Below are positions 33,799 through 41,777 of a DNA stretch of 46,375 nt, piece after piece. Made by a program: the position numbers and the translations under genes. Source of the DNA: an uncultured Roseburia sp. (GTDB lineage Bacteria > Bacillota > Clostridia > Lachnospirales > Lachnospiraceae); contig URUD01000020.1 of the NCBI GenBank assembly GCA_900550935.1, positions 1 to 46,375 on the forward strand. The letters run 5' to 3'. The notes under the pieces were generated by a model. That model saw only the letters and a list, made by a program, of their open reading frames with translations, ran no database searches and was not told where the DNA came from. The first letter of the stretch is position 1; every line of letters begins with the position of its first letter.

Positions 33799-36021
33799 TT
33801 ACAAGATAAACTCCTGATACACACCACTGTCACTGCTGTCTGAGATCCATACACGGAATTTACCCGGTTCACTTCCGTAGCTTCCGTCCGCACGCACAAA
33901 CCGGAGCATTTCTTCGGTGATCCGGAAACTGATCTCCTTCTTCTCGCCCGGCTTTAAGCTGACTTTTTCGATTCCTTTCAGTTCTTTCACAGGGCGGGCA
34001 ACAGAAGCTGTCACATCCCGGATATAGAGCTGCAGTACATCACTGCCTTCTCTCTCTCCTGTATTTTGTATGCATACGGATGCTGTTATCTCTCCATCCT
34101 TCGTCAGCCTGTCTGAAGAAAGTATGACGTCCGATATGGTAAACGCTGTATAGGAAAGACCATACCCAAACGGATATAATGGTTCATTTGGAATATCCAG
34201 ATATTTGGACAGGTATCTTTCTTTTTTCTGTGGATCATTTGGTCTTCCCGTCGCTAAATAATTATAATAAACAGGAATCTGTCCTACACAGTAAGGGAAA
34301 CTCATCGGCAGTTTCCCGGATGGATTTACTTTCCCTGTCAATGCATCTACAATGGCGTGGCCGCCTTCTGTTCCCGGAAGCCATACTTCCAGCACTGCTT
34401 TCGCGTTTTCCTCTACTTCCCGCAAGTCAAGCGGTCTTCCGTTAAACAGCACGACCACAATATTGGCATTGACCTTTGCAACCTCCCGCAAAAGCACGAG
34501 CTGCGGCTCCGGAATCCGGATATCTCCCCGGCTTGTTGCCTCACCGCTTTGCAGATAATATTCGCCGATCGGCATTACAACGATCTCTGCCTGCTTTGCT
34601 GCTTCTATCGCTTCCTGCAGCATCTGCGTTCTTTCCGCTTCCGTATATTCCACAGGCAGCACATTCCCTGCCTGATCAAAGCCTTCAAATACATAGCCCT
34701 GTGGCATAAAAGCACTCCCCTGCACATATGTAGTTTTTGTGCTGTCGAATACTTCTTCCGCTGCCTCACGGATCGTCACGCAATCCTTTACATCTCCGGA
34801 GATCGCCCATGTACTGATCAGACACTTGCTGTCTGTATAAGGACCAATAAAGGCAATCTTCTTTTCCGTCGACAGCGGAAGCAATCCACCTTCGTTTTTC
34901 AGAAGTACAAAGGTCTGCGCTGCTGCCTTTCTGGCAAGTGCTCTGTGTGCCTCTGTCAACTGCATTTGCGCTTCCTTTTCAGCTCCCATGCCTTTATAGG
35001 GATCTTCAAACAGACCAAGCTTGTTTTTCAGTGTCAGAATACGGAGCACACTTTCATCGATCAGTGCTTCCGGAATCGTTCCGTCTTCCACCAGTCTGAT
35101 CAGCTCACTTCTGTAGCACTCTGTCATCATATCAATATCCACACCCGCAAGTGCAGCTTTATGCGCCGCATCTTTGGCATCCTCCGAGCAGCCATGCGCG
35201 ATCGTTTCATAAATAGCTGCAAAATCTGAGATCAGTACCCCGTCAAATCCCATTTCTTCCCGGAGCACTTTTTTCATCAGCCACTGATTGATCGTCGCCG
35301 GAACACCGTTTACCGTATTAAACGATGTCATCACCATACCGGCTCCTGCTTTGATCCCTTTTTCATAAGCAGGCAGATATTCATTGCGGAAGGAATTTTC
35401 AGATACTTCTACCGTATTATAGTCCCGTCCGCCTGTTGCACCGCCGTATCCTGCAAAATGCTTCACACAGGCGCAGACCTTTCCTTCCCGGCTCATGTCG
35501 TCTCCCTGCAGTCCCTGCACCATAGCCTCCGCAAACAGTCCGTTTAAATACGGATCTTCCCCGGTCGATTCCATCACACGTCCCCATCTGGGATCACGCA
35601 CCAGATCGACCATCGGCGAAAATGCCACATGGATTCCGCCGGCTGCTGCCTCTTTCGCTGCAACAGACGCACAGTCTCTTGCAAGCACCGGGTCAAAACT
35701 CGCTCCCTGTGCAAGCGGAACCGGAAATATTGTTTTCATACCGTGGATCACATCATACATAAACATCTGCGGAATATGATGCGGCTGGTTTTCCATATAG
35801 CTTTTCTGGATTCTGGCAAGCTTTTCCCCACCATATAAAAGAAGGCTGGAGCCCGCCATCTTCAAATCTTCCTCCGTTACCTTCATATCTGCCATCATAG
35901 GACCGGTTATAATCCCCTGCTCCTTTGCATCATAGAGCATTCCGACCATCTGTACCATCTGCCCGATCTTTTCTGTCAGCGACATATCCTGCAGTAGTGC
36001 AAGTATCTGTTTCTGCTTCAT
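33799..36021 (-). CDS. Beta-glucosidase, glycoside hydrolase family 3
   Basis: The 740-residue enzyme removes terminal glucose (or xylose) from beta-linked oligosaccharides. It has the N-terminal TIM barrel with the nucleophile Asp266 in GVLISDFAAI and KHFAGYG at 187-193, the alpha/beta sandwich (about 360-580) and a C-terminal fibronectin-III-like domain (about 640-740, with PVKELKGIEKVSLKPGEKK). No signal peptide is present, so it probably acts on imported cello- or gluco-oligosaccharides. It stands alone with no dedicated transporter. BglX-type by length and domain order. Confidence 0.95.
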   Translation of the reverse strand: MKQKQILALLQDMSLTEKIGQMVQMVGMLYDAKEQGIITGPMMADMKVTEEDLKMAGSSLLLYGGEKLARIQKSYMENQPHHIPQMFMYDVIHGMKTIFPVPLAQGASFDPVLARDCASVAAKEAAAGGIHVAFSPMVDLVRDPRWGRVMESTGEDPYLNGLFAEAMVQGLQGDDMSREGKVCACVKHFAGYGGATGGRDYNTVEVSENSFRNEYLPAYEKGIKAGAGMVMTSFNTVNGVPATINQWLMKKVLREEMGFDGVLISDFAAIYETIAHGCSEDAKDAAHKAALAGVDIDMMTECYRSELIRLVEDGTIPEALIDESVLRILTLKNKLGLFEDPYKGMGAEKEAQMQLTEAHRALARKAAAQTFVLLKNEGGLLPLSTEKKIAFIGPYTDSKCLISTWAISGDVKDCVTIREAAEEVFDSTKTTYVQGSAFMPQGYVFEGFDQAGNVLPVEYTEAERTQMLQEAIEAAKQAEIVVMPIGEYYLQSGEATSRGDIRIPEPQLVLLREVAKVNANIVVVLFNGRPLDLREVEENAKAVLEVWLPGTEGGHAIVDALTGKVNPSGKLPMSFPYCVGQIPVYYNYLATGRPNDPQKKERYLSKYLDIPNEPLYPFGYGLSYTAFTISDVILSSDRLTKDGEITASVCIQNTGEREGSDVLQLYIRDVTASVARPVKELKGIEKVSLKPGEKKEISFRITEEMLRFVRADGSYGSEPGKFRVWISDSSDSGVYQEFIL

Positions 36022-36209
36022 AAAGCACCTCCGTATCCATTCTTACTCTTTTTTTATTGTAACTTGTTCTATCTGTATTTTCAATCATTTCCCATCCGCA
36101 ATTGCAGCCGGGATTTCTCTTCTGTAATCTTAACTGAATTCATATTGAAATCGGGGAATCGGAAGCATATAATAAGGCAGGAATAAATTGCAGGAAAGGA
36201 GGAAGCAAT

Positions 36210-36638
36210 ATGAAACAAGCATCTTACAGGCGCAGCAGAACTGCCTGCCTGCTTCTTCTTATTCTGTTCCTTCTTTCTGTTCTGGACAAAAATCCGGAAA
36301 TACTTTCCGCGGATGAAATACCCTATCTGGGTTACACACAGGCAACCTCTGTTCCCTGTATTCTGGAGGAAGATACAGGGATCATTCCTGATTTTATCAA
36401 CGCAGAAGAAACCTTTTATGCAAGTCATGCGGTTGTATTAAACCGTTCTACAGCAAGACGGCTTACCAATACAAAAGCCGATCTTACCTGTCACGAAGCA
36501 GCAGGCTATTGCGCATTCTGCATCCTGCTGACGCTCATGTTCTTTTATCTGGCAGCAGCCTTTCTGTGCAGCCGCCAGTTTATCATCCGATATATCCATG
36601 ATCAGGATGGACAGAAAAACAAACTCCTTTATTTTTAA
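36210..36638 (+). CDS. Hypothetical membrane protein, two hydrophobic segments
   Basis: The 142-residue protein has a hydrophobic N-terminal segment (about 11-25, CLLLLILFLLSVLD) and a second one near the C-terminus (about 107-125, FCILLTLMFFYLAAAFLC), separated by some 80 hydrophilic residues with NRSTARRLTNTKADLT. The two segments would leave the middle outside the cell. AAAGGAGGAAG lies before the ATG. I do not recognise a family. It is divergent from GH3 and precedes another small membrane protein. Confidence 0.7.
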   Translation: MKQASYRRSRTACLLLLILFLLSVLDKNPEILSADEIPYLGYTQATSVPCILEEDTGIIPDFINAEETFYASHAVVLNRSTARRLTNTKADLTCHEAAGYCAFCILLTLMFFYLAAAFLCSRQFIIRYIHDQDGQKNKLLYF

Positions 36639-36704
36639 CGATCCAGAGCCGTATAAATCGCAGCAAGCAAGTCATTAATAGCAGTCTTTCTGGATTTACA
36701 TGGC

Positions 36705-36741
36705 GAATGCAGTACGGAAAAGTAACTATATGCATTCCGTA
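36705..36741 (+). promoter_or_regulatory. Mutually exclusive hairpins upstream of the 41-residue gene
   Basis: GAATGCA (36705-36711) can pair with TGCATTC (36731-36737), and TACGGAA (36713-36719) can pair with TTCCGTA (36735-36741). The 3' partners overlap by three bases, so both cannot form fully. The ribosome site follows about 13 bp later. Possible leader control; inference. Confidence 0.3.
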
Positions 36742-36770
36742 AAATTCAAAAATAAAGGAGATTATTAAAA

Positions 36771-36896
36771 ATGGGAACAGGATTAACAGGTGTATTACTT
36801 TGTGCAGGAATTACAGTAGCATTGGCAGTTGCATGTATTTTGATCGGAAAGGGATTATCCCTGGTTACCGATAAAATGTTACCTGATAACAAATAA
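36771..36896 (+). CDS. 41-residue single-pass membrane protein
   Basis: The frame starts at ATG 36771 behind AAAGGAG and encodes a short head, one hydrophobic span (VLLCAGITVALAVACILIG, about 8-26) and a polar tail ending KMLPDNK. Two cysteines lie in the membrane span. No known family is recognised. It lies between another membrane protein and the riboswitch-controlled transporter; a short ACCGGTT-CTT-AACCGGT hairpin (36918-36934) follows but lacks a U-tract. The strong ribosome site and clean membrane topology support it as real. Confidence 0.65.
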   Translation: MGTGLTGVLLCAGITVALAVACILIGKGLSLVTDKMLPDNK

Positions 36897-36940
36897 AATT
36901 GCACATGCCACATCTTTACCGGTTCTTAACCGGTTAGTGA

Positions 36941-36969
36941 TTGACATACTGCTGCTTCTGCCATAGTAT
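36941..36969 (+). promoter_or_regulatory. Promoter of the riboswitch-transporter unit
   Basis: TTGACA (36941-36946) and TAGTAT (36964-36969) are 17 bp apart. The predicted start near 36976 coincides with the first base of the riboswitch P1 stem. Confidence 0.7.
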
Positions 36970-36976
36970 ACTTACT

Positions 36977-37067
36977 ATAAAAGGGAGTAGTTTGCATCTG
37001 CTGATGTCATAATGATCGTCATCACGCCGTAAGGCCGGTTATTGTGGGTAAGTAACGAGACTTTTAT
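36977..37067 (+). ncRNA. yybP-ykoY riboswitch aptamer (Mn2+-sensing)
   Basis: The 5' strand has ATAAAAG (36977-36983) running into GGGAGTAG, the hallmark 5' junction of the yybP-ykoY class. CGTCATCA (37018-37025) and the 3' junction ACGAGACTTTTAT (37055-37067) also match class features (consensus near GCAAGACCTTTAT). ATAAAAG pairs perfectly with CTTTTAT (37061-37067) to close P1. The class is known to bind Mn2+ and switch on Mn2+ export or related genes. Here P1 competes with the terminator that follows, so ligand would turn transcription on. Confidence 0.8.
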
Positions 37068-37102
37068 CGACTATTTTGTATGCGATAAAGGTCTCGTTTT
37101 TT
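37056..37102 (+). terminator. Riboswitch expression-platform terminator
   Basis: CGAGACTTTTATCG (37056-37069) pairs with CGATAAAGGTCTCG (37083-37096), one G-U pair, followed by TTTTTT. The left arm includes the 3' strand of riboswitch P1, so the two structures exclude each other. Confidence 0.88.
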
Positions 37103-37130
37103 ATGCTTTTATCGCGGAAAGGACCAAATT

Positions 37131-38048
37131 ATGGAATATGTATGGTTAGTTGTAGGTTTTGTGCTCCTGATCAAGGGAGCGGATTTCTTCGTGGATGGCA
37201 GTTCTTCCCTCGCCCGGCTTCTTCGTGTCCCAAGCGTGATCATCGGACTGACGATCGTTGCCATGGGAACCAGTGCTCCGGAAGCCTCTGTCAGCATGAG
37301 TGCTGCACTGAGCGGAAGCAATGAGATCGCTCTCAGTAATGTCATCGGATCCAACATTTTTAATGGGCTTGTCGTGGTCGGCATATGCGCCTTTATGGCA
37401 GCCTTCTCCACCAACAAGGACATTTTAAAACGTGATCTTCCACTCAATATCCTGATCACTTTTATTTTGTGCATCATGCTTGCAAACGGAGTACTCAGCC
37501 GTCTGGAAGGGATCCTTCTTCTGATCGGTATGACAGCGTATCTGATCTCTATGGTCATATCTGCCCTGAAAAACAGACAGGACGAAGAAAATGGCAAGGT
37601 GTTGTCCCTGCCAAAAAGTCTTCTGTATATCGCCGGTGGTCTGATCGCAGTTATCGCAGGAGGAAATCTTGTCGTCGATAATGCCTGTATTATTGCGGAA
37701 AGCTTCGGTGTCAGCCAGAACTTTATCGGCCTGACGATCATTGCGGTCGGTACTTCCCTTCCTGAGCTTGTTACTTCTATTGTCGCTACCAGAAAGGGAG
37801 ACAGCGGTCTTGCGCTCGGCAATGCGATCGGATCGAATATTTTCAATATTCTGTTTATCCTGGGTATTTCTGCTGCGATCACGCCACTTGCCGTCCTGTC
37901 CGAATCCGTGATCGACTGCATTTTACTTCTGCTCAGTGCCATTCTGCTGTATATCTTTGCCCGCAGCAAAAAGTCCATGTGCAGATGGGAAGGCGCGGTA
38001 TGTATCCTTTTATATATCGCTTATACGGGATATCTGTTTGTGCGATAA
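37131..38048 (+). CDS. Na+/Ca2+-exchanger family transporter (YrbG/CaxA type)
   Basis: The 305-residue membrane protein has about ten helices and the two inverted alpha-repeats of the CaCA superfamily: GTSAPEASVSMSAALSG with SNVIGSNIFN (46-78) and GTSLPELVTSIVAT with GNAIGSNIFN (207-239), each with the ion-binding acidic residue. The family exchanges Ca2+ for Na+ or H+. Control by a Mn2+-type riboswitch suggests that it exports Mn2+ or helps when Mn2+ is high. The ATG is behind GGAAAGGACC. It is a single-gene transcript. Confidence 0.92.
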   Translation: MEYVWLVVGFVLLIKGADFFVDGSSSLARLLRVPSVIIGLTIVAMGTSAPEASVSMSAALSGSNEIALSNVIGSNIFNGLVVVGICAFMAAFSTNKDILKRDLPLNILITFILCIMLANGVLSRLEGILLLIGMTAYLISMVISALKNRQDEENGKVLSLPKSLLYIAGGLIAVIAGGNLVVDNACIIAESFGVSQNFIGLTIIAVGTSLPELVTSIVATRKGDSGLALGNAIGSNIFNILFILGISAAITPLAVLSESVIDCILLLLSAILLYIFARSKKSMCRWEGAVCILLYIAYTGYLFVR

Positions 38049-38077
38049 TACGAAAACAAATATCGGTGTCAAAATCC

Positions 38078-38117
38078 CGGGAGAATTATTAGTTACCTGC
38101 CTCTAATAATTCTCCCG
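38078..38117. terminator. Perfect 15-bp hairpin at the end of two convergent genes
   Basis: CGGGAGAATTATTAG (38078-38092) and CTAATAATTCTCCCG (38103-38117) are perfect complements with a 10-nt loop. The hairpin includes the last codons and stop of the MFS gene. A short GGATTTT follows on the minus strand. Confidence 0.75.
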
Positions 38118-39420
38118 TAGGATGATCCAGATCCAGATCTTTTAATAAAATGGTATTGCCCTTCTGTACCATTGCAAGCGGCAATGCTGCAAGCAGTGCA
38201 CAGACGATCGCATACAGATACAGATAACGATAGCCGATAAATTCCATGACCGCTCCGGAAAGGATCGGCGTGATGATCTGCGCTGACATACTGGCTGTAT
38301 AATAGTATCCGGTATAACGTCCGGTCGTTTTTTCACTGGCAACCTCCATGATCATCGGATAGATCGTGGTTGCAACAGTTCCCATACCAACACCTGATAT
38401 AGAAACAAATACATAGATGAGTGGACTATACCCCTGTGTCATAAAAATACAGAAACCTCCAAAGCACATCAGTCCGATTCCGATATAGGTAGTCAGTTTT
38501 CTGCCAATCCTGCAGGAAATATTTGCCATAGGCATATAAGAGATCAAAGTTACCATTGTCGCGACAAGCTGGAAATTGGCAAAGCTTCCGCCGCCTGCTC
38601 CCCATACCTGACTGGCATATTTGCTGAAGGCAGAGGTAACTGCATTGGATGCCATGAAGTAGAAAAATACGCAAAGCAGAATACCAAGAAGTGACCTGCG
38701 CACAACTGCATCTGTTTCTTTTTCCTTTCCGCCCTCATCACTTGCATCCATGTCTGCTTCGGAAATCCCCATGGCAAGACTTTCCGTATGCATCTTTTCC
38801 ACTGCTTTCTTTTCCCGGAAGAAAACCGCAAACAGAACCGTGCAGAGAATAATAATGGCTGAAATGATCAGGAAAACCGGCATATAATTGGGATGTTCCA
38901 CGTCCGGAACCGCAAGGGAAATACTGATCAGGATCACAACGCCGGATGCTGCTGCCATCAAGGAATTGAACGCATCCGCCTTTGCCCGGATCGGACGCGG
39001 TGTTACATCAGGCATCAGTGCCACACAAGGGCTTCTGTAGCTGGAAAGTACAACCAGCACAAGGCATAAGACCGTAAAGAAAAATGGCAGGCTCCGCATT
39101 TGATCCGCAACAGCCAGAAGCGGTATTAACAAAGCTGCAAGCAGTGATCCAACCAGAATAAACGGTGTACGCCGTCCCAGACGGCTGTGGCAGCGATCAC
39201 TGATGCTGCCAAAAAACGGGAGCAAAAACAGCGCACAGACATTATCAAGTGCCATGACAGCGCCGGCAAGTGTATCTCCCAGATGAAATGTATCACGCAG
39301 GATCAGCGGGATAATACCGTCATATGCCTGCCAGAATGCCAGTGCTCCGGCAAAAGGAAGTGTTACCAGTAAGGTTCGTCGCATATCCAGACTTCGCAAG
39401 TTTCTCTCTTTTTTACGCAT
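38089..39420 (-). CDS. MFS transporter, SLC45/GPH-like
   Basis: The 443-residue protein has about 12 membrane helices. FFGSISDRCHSRLGRRTPFI (69-88) is the loop-2/3 motif shared by GPH and SLC45-type sucrose/disaccharide carriers. A hydrophilic central loop (about 200-235) with many acidic and lysine residues separates the two halves. It starts 8 bp inside the 3' end of the phosphoesterase gene, so the two are coupled. A sugar or glycoside substrate is likely, but none can be named. Its 3' end forms a terminator hairpin. Confidence 0.85.
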   Translation of the reverse strand: MRKKERNLRSLDMRRTLLVTLPFAGALAFWQAYDGIIPLILRDTFHLGDTLAGAVMALDNVCALFLLPFFGSISDRCHSRLGRRTPFILVGSLLAALLIPLLAVADQMRSLPFFFTVLCLVLVVLSSYRSPCVALMPDVTPRPIRAKADAFNSLMAAASGVVILISISLAVPDVEHPNYMPVFLIISAIIILCTVLFAVFFREKKAVEKMHTESLAMGISEADMDASDEGGKEKETDAVVRRSLLGILLCVFFYFMASNAVTSAFSKYASQVWGAGGGSFANFQLVATMVTLISYMPMANISCRIGRKLTTYIGIGLMCFGGFCIFMTQGYSPLIYVFVSISGVGMGTVATTIYPMIMEVASEKTTGRYTGYYYTASMSAQIITPILSGAVMEFIGYRYLYLYAIVCALLAALPLAMVQKGNTILLKDLDLDHPTGELLEAGN

Positions 39421-40381
39421 TTTCTAAATTCTCCTCATCTATCAATTCTATTCTGCCCGGCCAGCAGGTCGGCGTATGGATATCGAAAAATTCTTTGATC
39501 CGATTTCCCGTGTGTGGTGCCACAATGTCACAATAACGGAGCACCTTTGTTTCATAGTGCATAGGGCGATCCACATGGAATGTCAGCAGTCTTCCGCCGC
39601 GTTCTGCGCCCGGCCCGTAGCAGGCAAAGCCGCCCGATGGGGTATACCCCAGATCAATACCATCTACCTGCCCCACAAAATCGTTTTTGTGATCATGACC
39701 GCAAAATACCGCCATGACCTTCCCGTTGTCACGCAACAACTCAAACTCCCCTACATTTTTCTCAGGGCTGCAGATCCGTTCCTTCAGGGTAACATTTCTG
39801 CACTTTTTGTATTCCGGCAATGGAATATGCTGAAATACCATGGACGGGATCTGATCCTGGAAAAGTTTTTCTTTTAACCAGTCCAGAACCGCTGGTGCAG
39901 GCGGTGCATACTGCCCATGTACAGTCTGATTGCCGCTGTCTATCAGATAAAAGCGCAGCGCTTCGGCTCCACTGCTGTTTCGGATCTTTAGATAAAATGT
40001 ACCAGCAGCCTGTTCTTCTGCCGGGCAGATACAATATGGGTAGCTGCGGTAAATAGCCGCCTGCTCCTCATTGGAAATGCCGCACTGCACGTCATGATTT
40101 CCAAATGTAACCGCATAGGGAATACAACGTTTTTCCATAGGCTCTGTCAAAATATGCAATGTATTTTGAACACTTTCCTTTCCCAAAAGCCGAAATGCCG
40201 GCGAATATCCTTTTAACTGATCTCCCGTCAGAATGACAAGATCCGGTTTTGCCGTGTCCAGAAGTGCATTTAACAGACGCAGTGTGTCCTTTTTCGGATG
40301 CACCCCTTCCTGCAGATCTGTAATATGTAAAACCTGAAAGGTACCGTCTTCCCGAAATTCAAGATATGGTTTTCCGTTCAT
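39413..40381 (-). CDS. Metallophosphoesterase (calcineurin-like)
   Basis: The 322-residue protein shows the metal-binding motif set: Asp22 in HITDLQEG, Asp54 in VILTGDQL, Asn95/His96 in TFGNHD, His185 in FQHIPLPE and His229/His231 in CGHDHKND. The first motif reads DLQ rather than the usual DxH, so one metal ligand differs, as in the purple-acid-phosphatase-like PHM/fungal Dcr2-type subgroup. There is no signal peptide. It is coupled to the MFS transporter, suggesting joint handling of a phosphorylated substrate. The substrate is unknown. Confidence 0.9.
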   Translation of the reverse strand: MNGKPYLEFREDGTFQVLHITDLQEGVHPKKDTLRLLNALLDTAKPDLVILTGDQLKGYSPAFRLLGKESVQNTLHILTEPMEKRCIPYAVTFGNHDVQCGISNEEQAAIYRSYPYCICPAEEQAAGTFYLKIRNSSGAEALRFYLIDSGNQTVHGQYAPPAPAVLDWLKEKLFQDQIPSMVFQHIPLPEYKKCRNVTLKERICSPEKNVGEFELLRDNGKVMAVFCGHDHKNDFVGQVDGIDLGYTPSGGFACYGPGAERGGRLLTFHVDRPMHYETKVLRYCDIVAPHTGNRIKEFFDIHTPTCWPGRIELIDEENLENA

Positions 40382-40505
40382 ACACTATCCTCCTTTTCTT
40401 GTAGGATACTGCCTGCTTTGAATTGATAAAATCAAGATGAGGTAAAAGATTTGTCTTTTCTATGTAAAATAACTGTCCATGCCAGATTTTCTAACTCACA
40501 AAAAA

Positions 40506-40533
40506 AGAAACCCTTTGTTTCCAAAAGGTTTCT
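40506..40533 (-). terminator. Terminator of the 166-residue membrane protein gene
   Basis: AGAAACC (40506-40512) pairs with GGTTTCT (40527-40533). On the minus strand the stem runs into TTTCTTTTTTTGTG, a good U-tract, 28 bp after the stop. Confidence 0.75.
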
Positions 40534-40560
40534 ACTTTCTTTCTAATATTCTGATGTTCT

Positions 40561-41061
40561 TTAAAAGAATGTACAGATCCAGCCGATCACAGCGCAGATC
40601 GGGATATAAATAATAAAATGCATGATATGCGTCTTTTTATTATAGCCAAACAGATACGGTCCCATGATGCCATCCACTTCCGGGTAAAAGTGCGGGAAGA
40701 AATTGGAATGACAAAGAAGAACCCAGTCAAAGAAGCATATATCATAAATTTCCATGACATACAGTATAATCAAAAATCGTGCAAAGAAATTCCAAAAGCT
40801 GAAACCATTTCTAATGCCATCCAAAATACTCAGAACAGCCGCACCTGCAAACAAAAGTACCGCGATCCCTGCAATGATCCAGCCAATTACATGCGCACCA
40901 GGGAATCTTTCCTTATGGTCAGGCACTGCATCCAGAACTTCCTTTGGTGCAGAAGAGAAGAATTTCTTGTCCTGAATAAATCCAACGCCACCATACAAAA
41001 CAAGAAAATATGCTACCATAACCATAACTGCTGCAATAATTGTTACCGACATTTTAAACAT
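40561..41061 (-). CDS. Hypothetical four-helix membrane protein
   Basis: The 166-residue protein has an N-terminal helix (about 5-25), two central helices (about 58-80 and 88-108) and a C-terminal helix (about 146-165), with aromatic-rich loops such as CHSNFFPHFYPEVDG. No catalytic motif or family is recognised. It is divergent from the ATC-hydrolase-like gene (about 120 bp between starts) and has its own terminator. The start is behind AGGAGG. Function unknown. Confidence 0.75.
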   Translation of the reverse strand: MFKMSVTIIAAVMVMVAYFLVLYGGVGFIQDKKFFSSAPKEVLDAVPDHKERFPGAHVIGWIIAGIAVLLFAGAAVLSILDGIRNGFSFWNFFARFLIILYVMEIYDICFFDWVLLCHSNFFPHFYPEVDGIMGPYLFGYNKKTHIMHFIIYIPICAVIGWICTFF

Positions 41062-41182
41062 AACCTCCTATCAATTAGTAATCCTGCCAGATCCCCGAAT
41101 ACATTTCTCCACATCTTACTGTTGTACAAAAAGCAGAATCGCGTTATTCTTTTACCAGAGAATTAGCGAGGATTGATAAACA

Positions 41183-41773
41183 ATGCGGATCAAACAGCAA
41201 AAACAAATCAAAGCATTTCTGGTCGGAGAATTCGGAAAAGACAGAGGCTGCTCACTATTTGACAGACAGTCAAACATGCTCAGCACGCTTATTAAAAACA
41301 CCCGGAATAAATCAAAAAACCAAATGAAAACGCTTATTGGCTCCATTCTTCCGGGCATCGCCCTGTATAAAGTTCTGTCAGAAGAGGATCTCTCCGAAGA
41401 AACGGTAACTACCTATATGGAGAAATACATGTTTGATCACGTTGCTGCAAATATGCATTCCTCTATGAAAAAAATGGAAATCATACCCGGCTTTTATTTC
41501 CTTTACAGCACGATATTCCTTCGTGTCATGCGACACACTGATCTGCAGGAAAGTGTACAAAGCCATGGCAAAGATTACTTTGACGTGACAATCACAAAAT
41601 GTCTTTGGCACATAGCGTGCGCTGAAAACGGATGTCCCCAGCTATGTCATATATTCTGTGATGCTGATAATGTGACCTATGGTGGTCTCAAAAAGCTGGC
41701 TTTTTCACGGACAAAAACATTAGGTCATGGCAAAGATTGCTGTGATTTCCATTTTTATAAAAAACAGGGTTGA
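41183..41773 (+). CDS. L-2-amino-thiazoline-4-carboxylic acid hydrolase-like protein
   Basis: The 196-residue protein resembles the ATC hydrolase family, named for a step in L-cysteine synthesis from ATC in Pseudomonas but widespread as small proteins of unknown role in Firmicutes. The best match is the C-terminal block CPQLCHIFCDADNVTYGG followed by FSRTKTLGHGKDCCDFHFY (about 150-193), rich in Cys, Asp and His. The ribosome site (GAGGATTG) is modest. It converges on the alpha/beta hydrolase gene with only 4 bp between stops. In this context the substrate is probably not ATC. Confidence 0.75.
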   Translation: MRIKQQKQIKAFLVGEFGKDRGCSLFDRQSNMLSTLIKNTRNKSKNQMKTLIGSILPGIALYKVLSEEDLSEETVTTYMEKYMFDHVAANMHSSMKKMEIIPGFYFLYSTIFLRVMRHTDLQESVQSHGKDYFDVTITKCLWHIACAENGCPQLCHIFCDADNVTYGGLKKLAFSRTKTLGHGKDCCDFHFYKKQG

Positions 41774-41777
41774 CCTG

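Noticed and set aside
34357..35229. 290-residue open frame on the plus strand
   Set aside because: Antisense to the GH3 gene, whose catalytic motifs are intact; no ribosome site and no recognisable domain.
37109..37978. 289-residue open frame on the minus strand
   Set aside because: Antisense to the exchanger gene, which has both alpha-repeats and a riboswitch; the frame is a codon-bias shadow.
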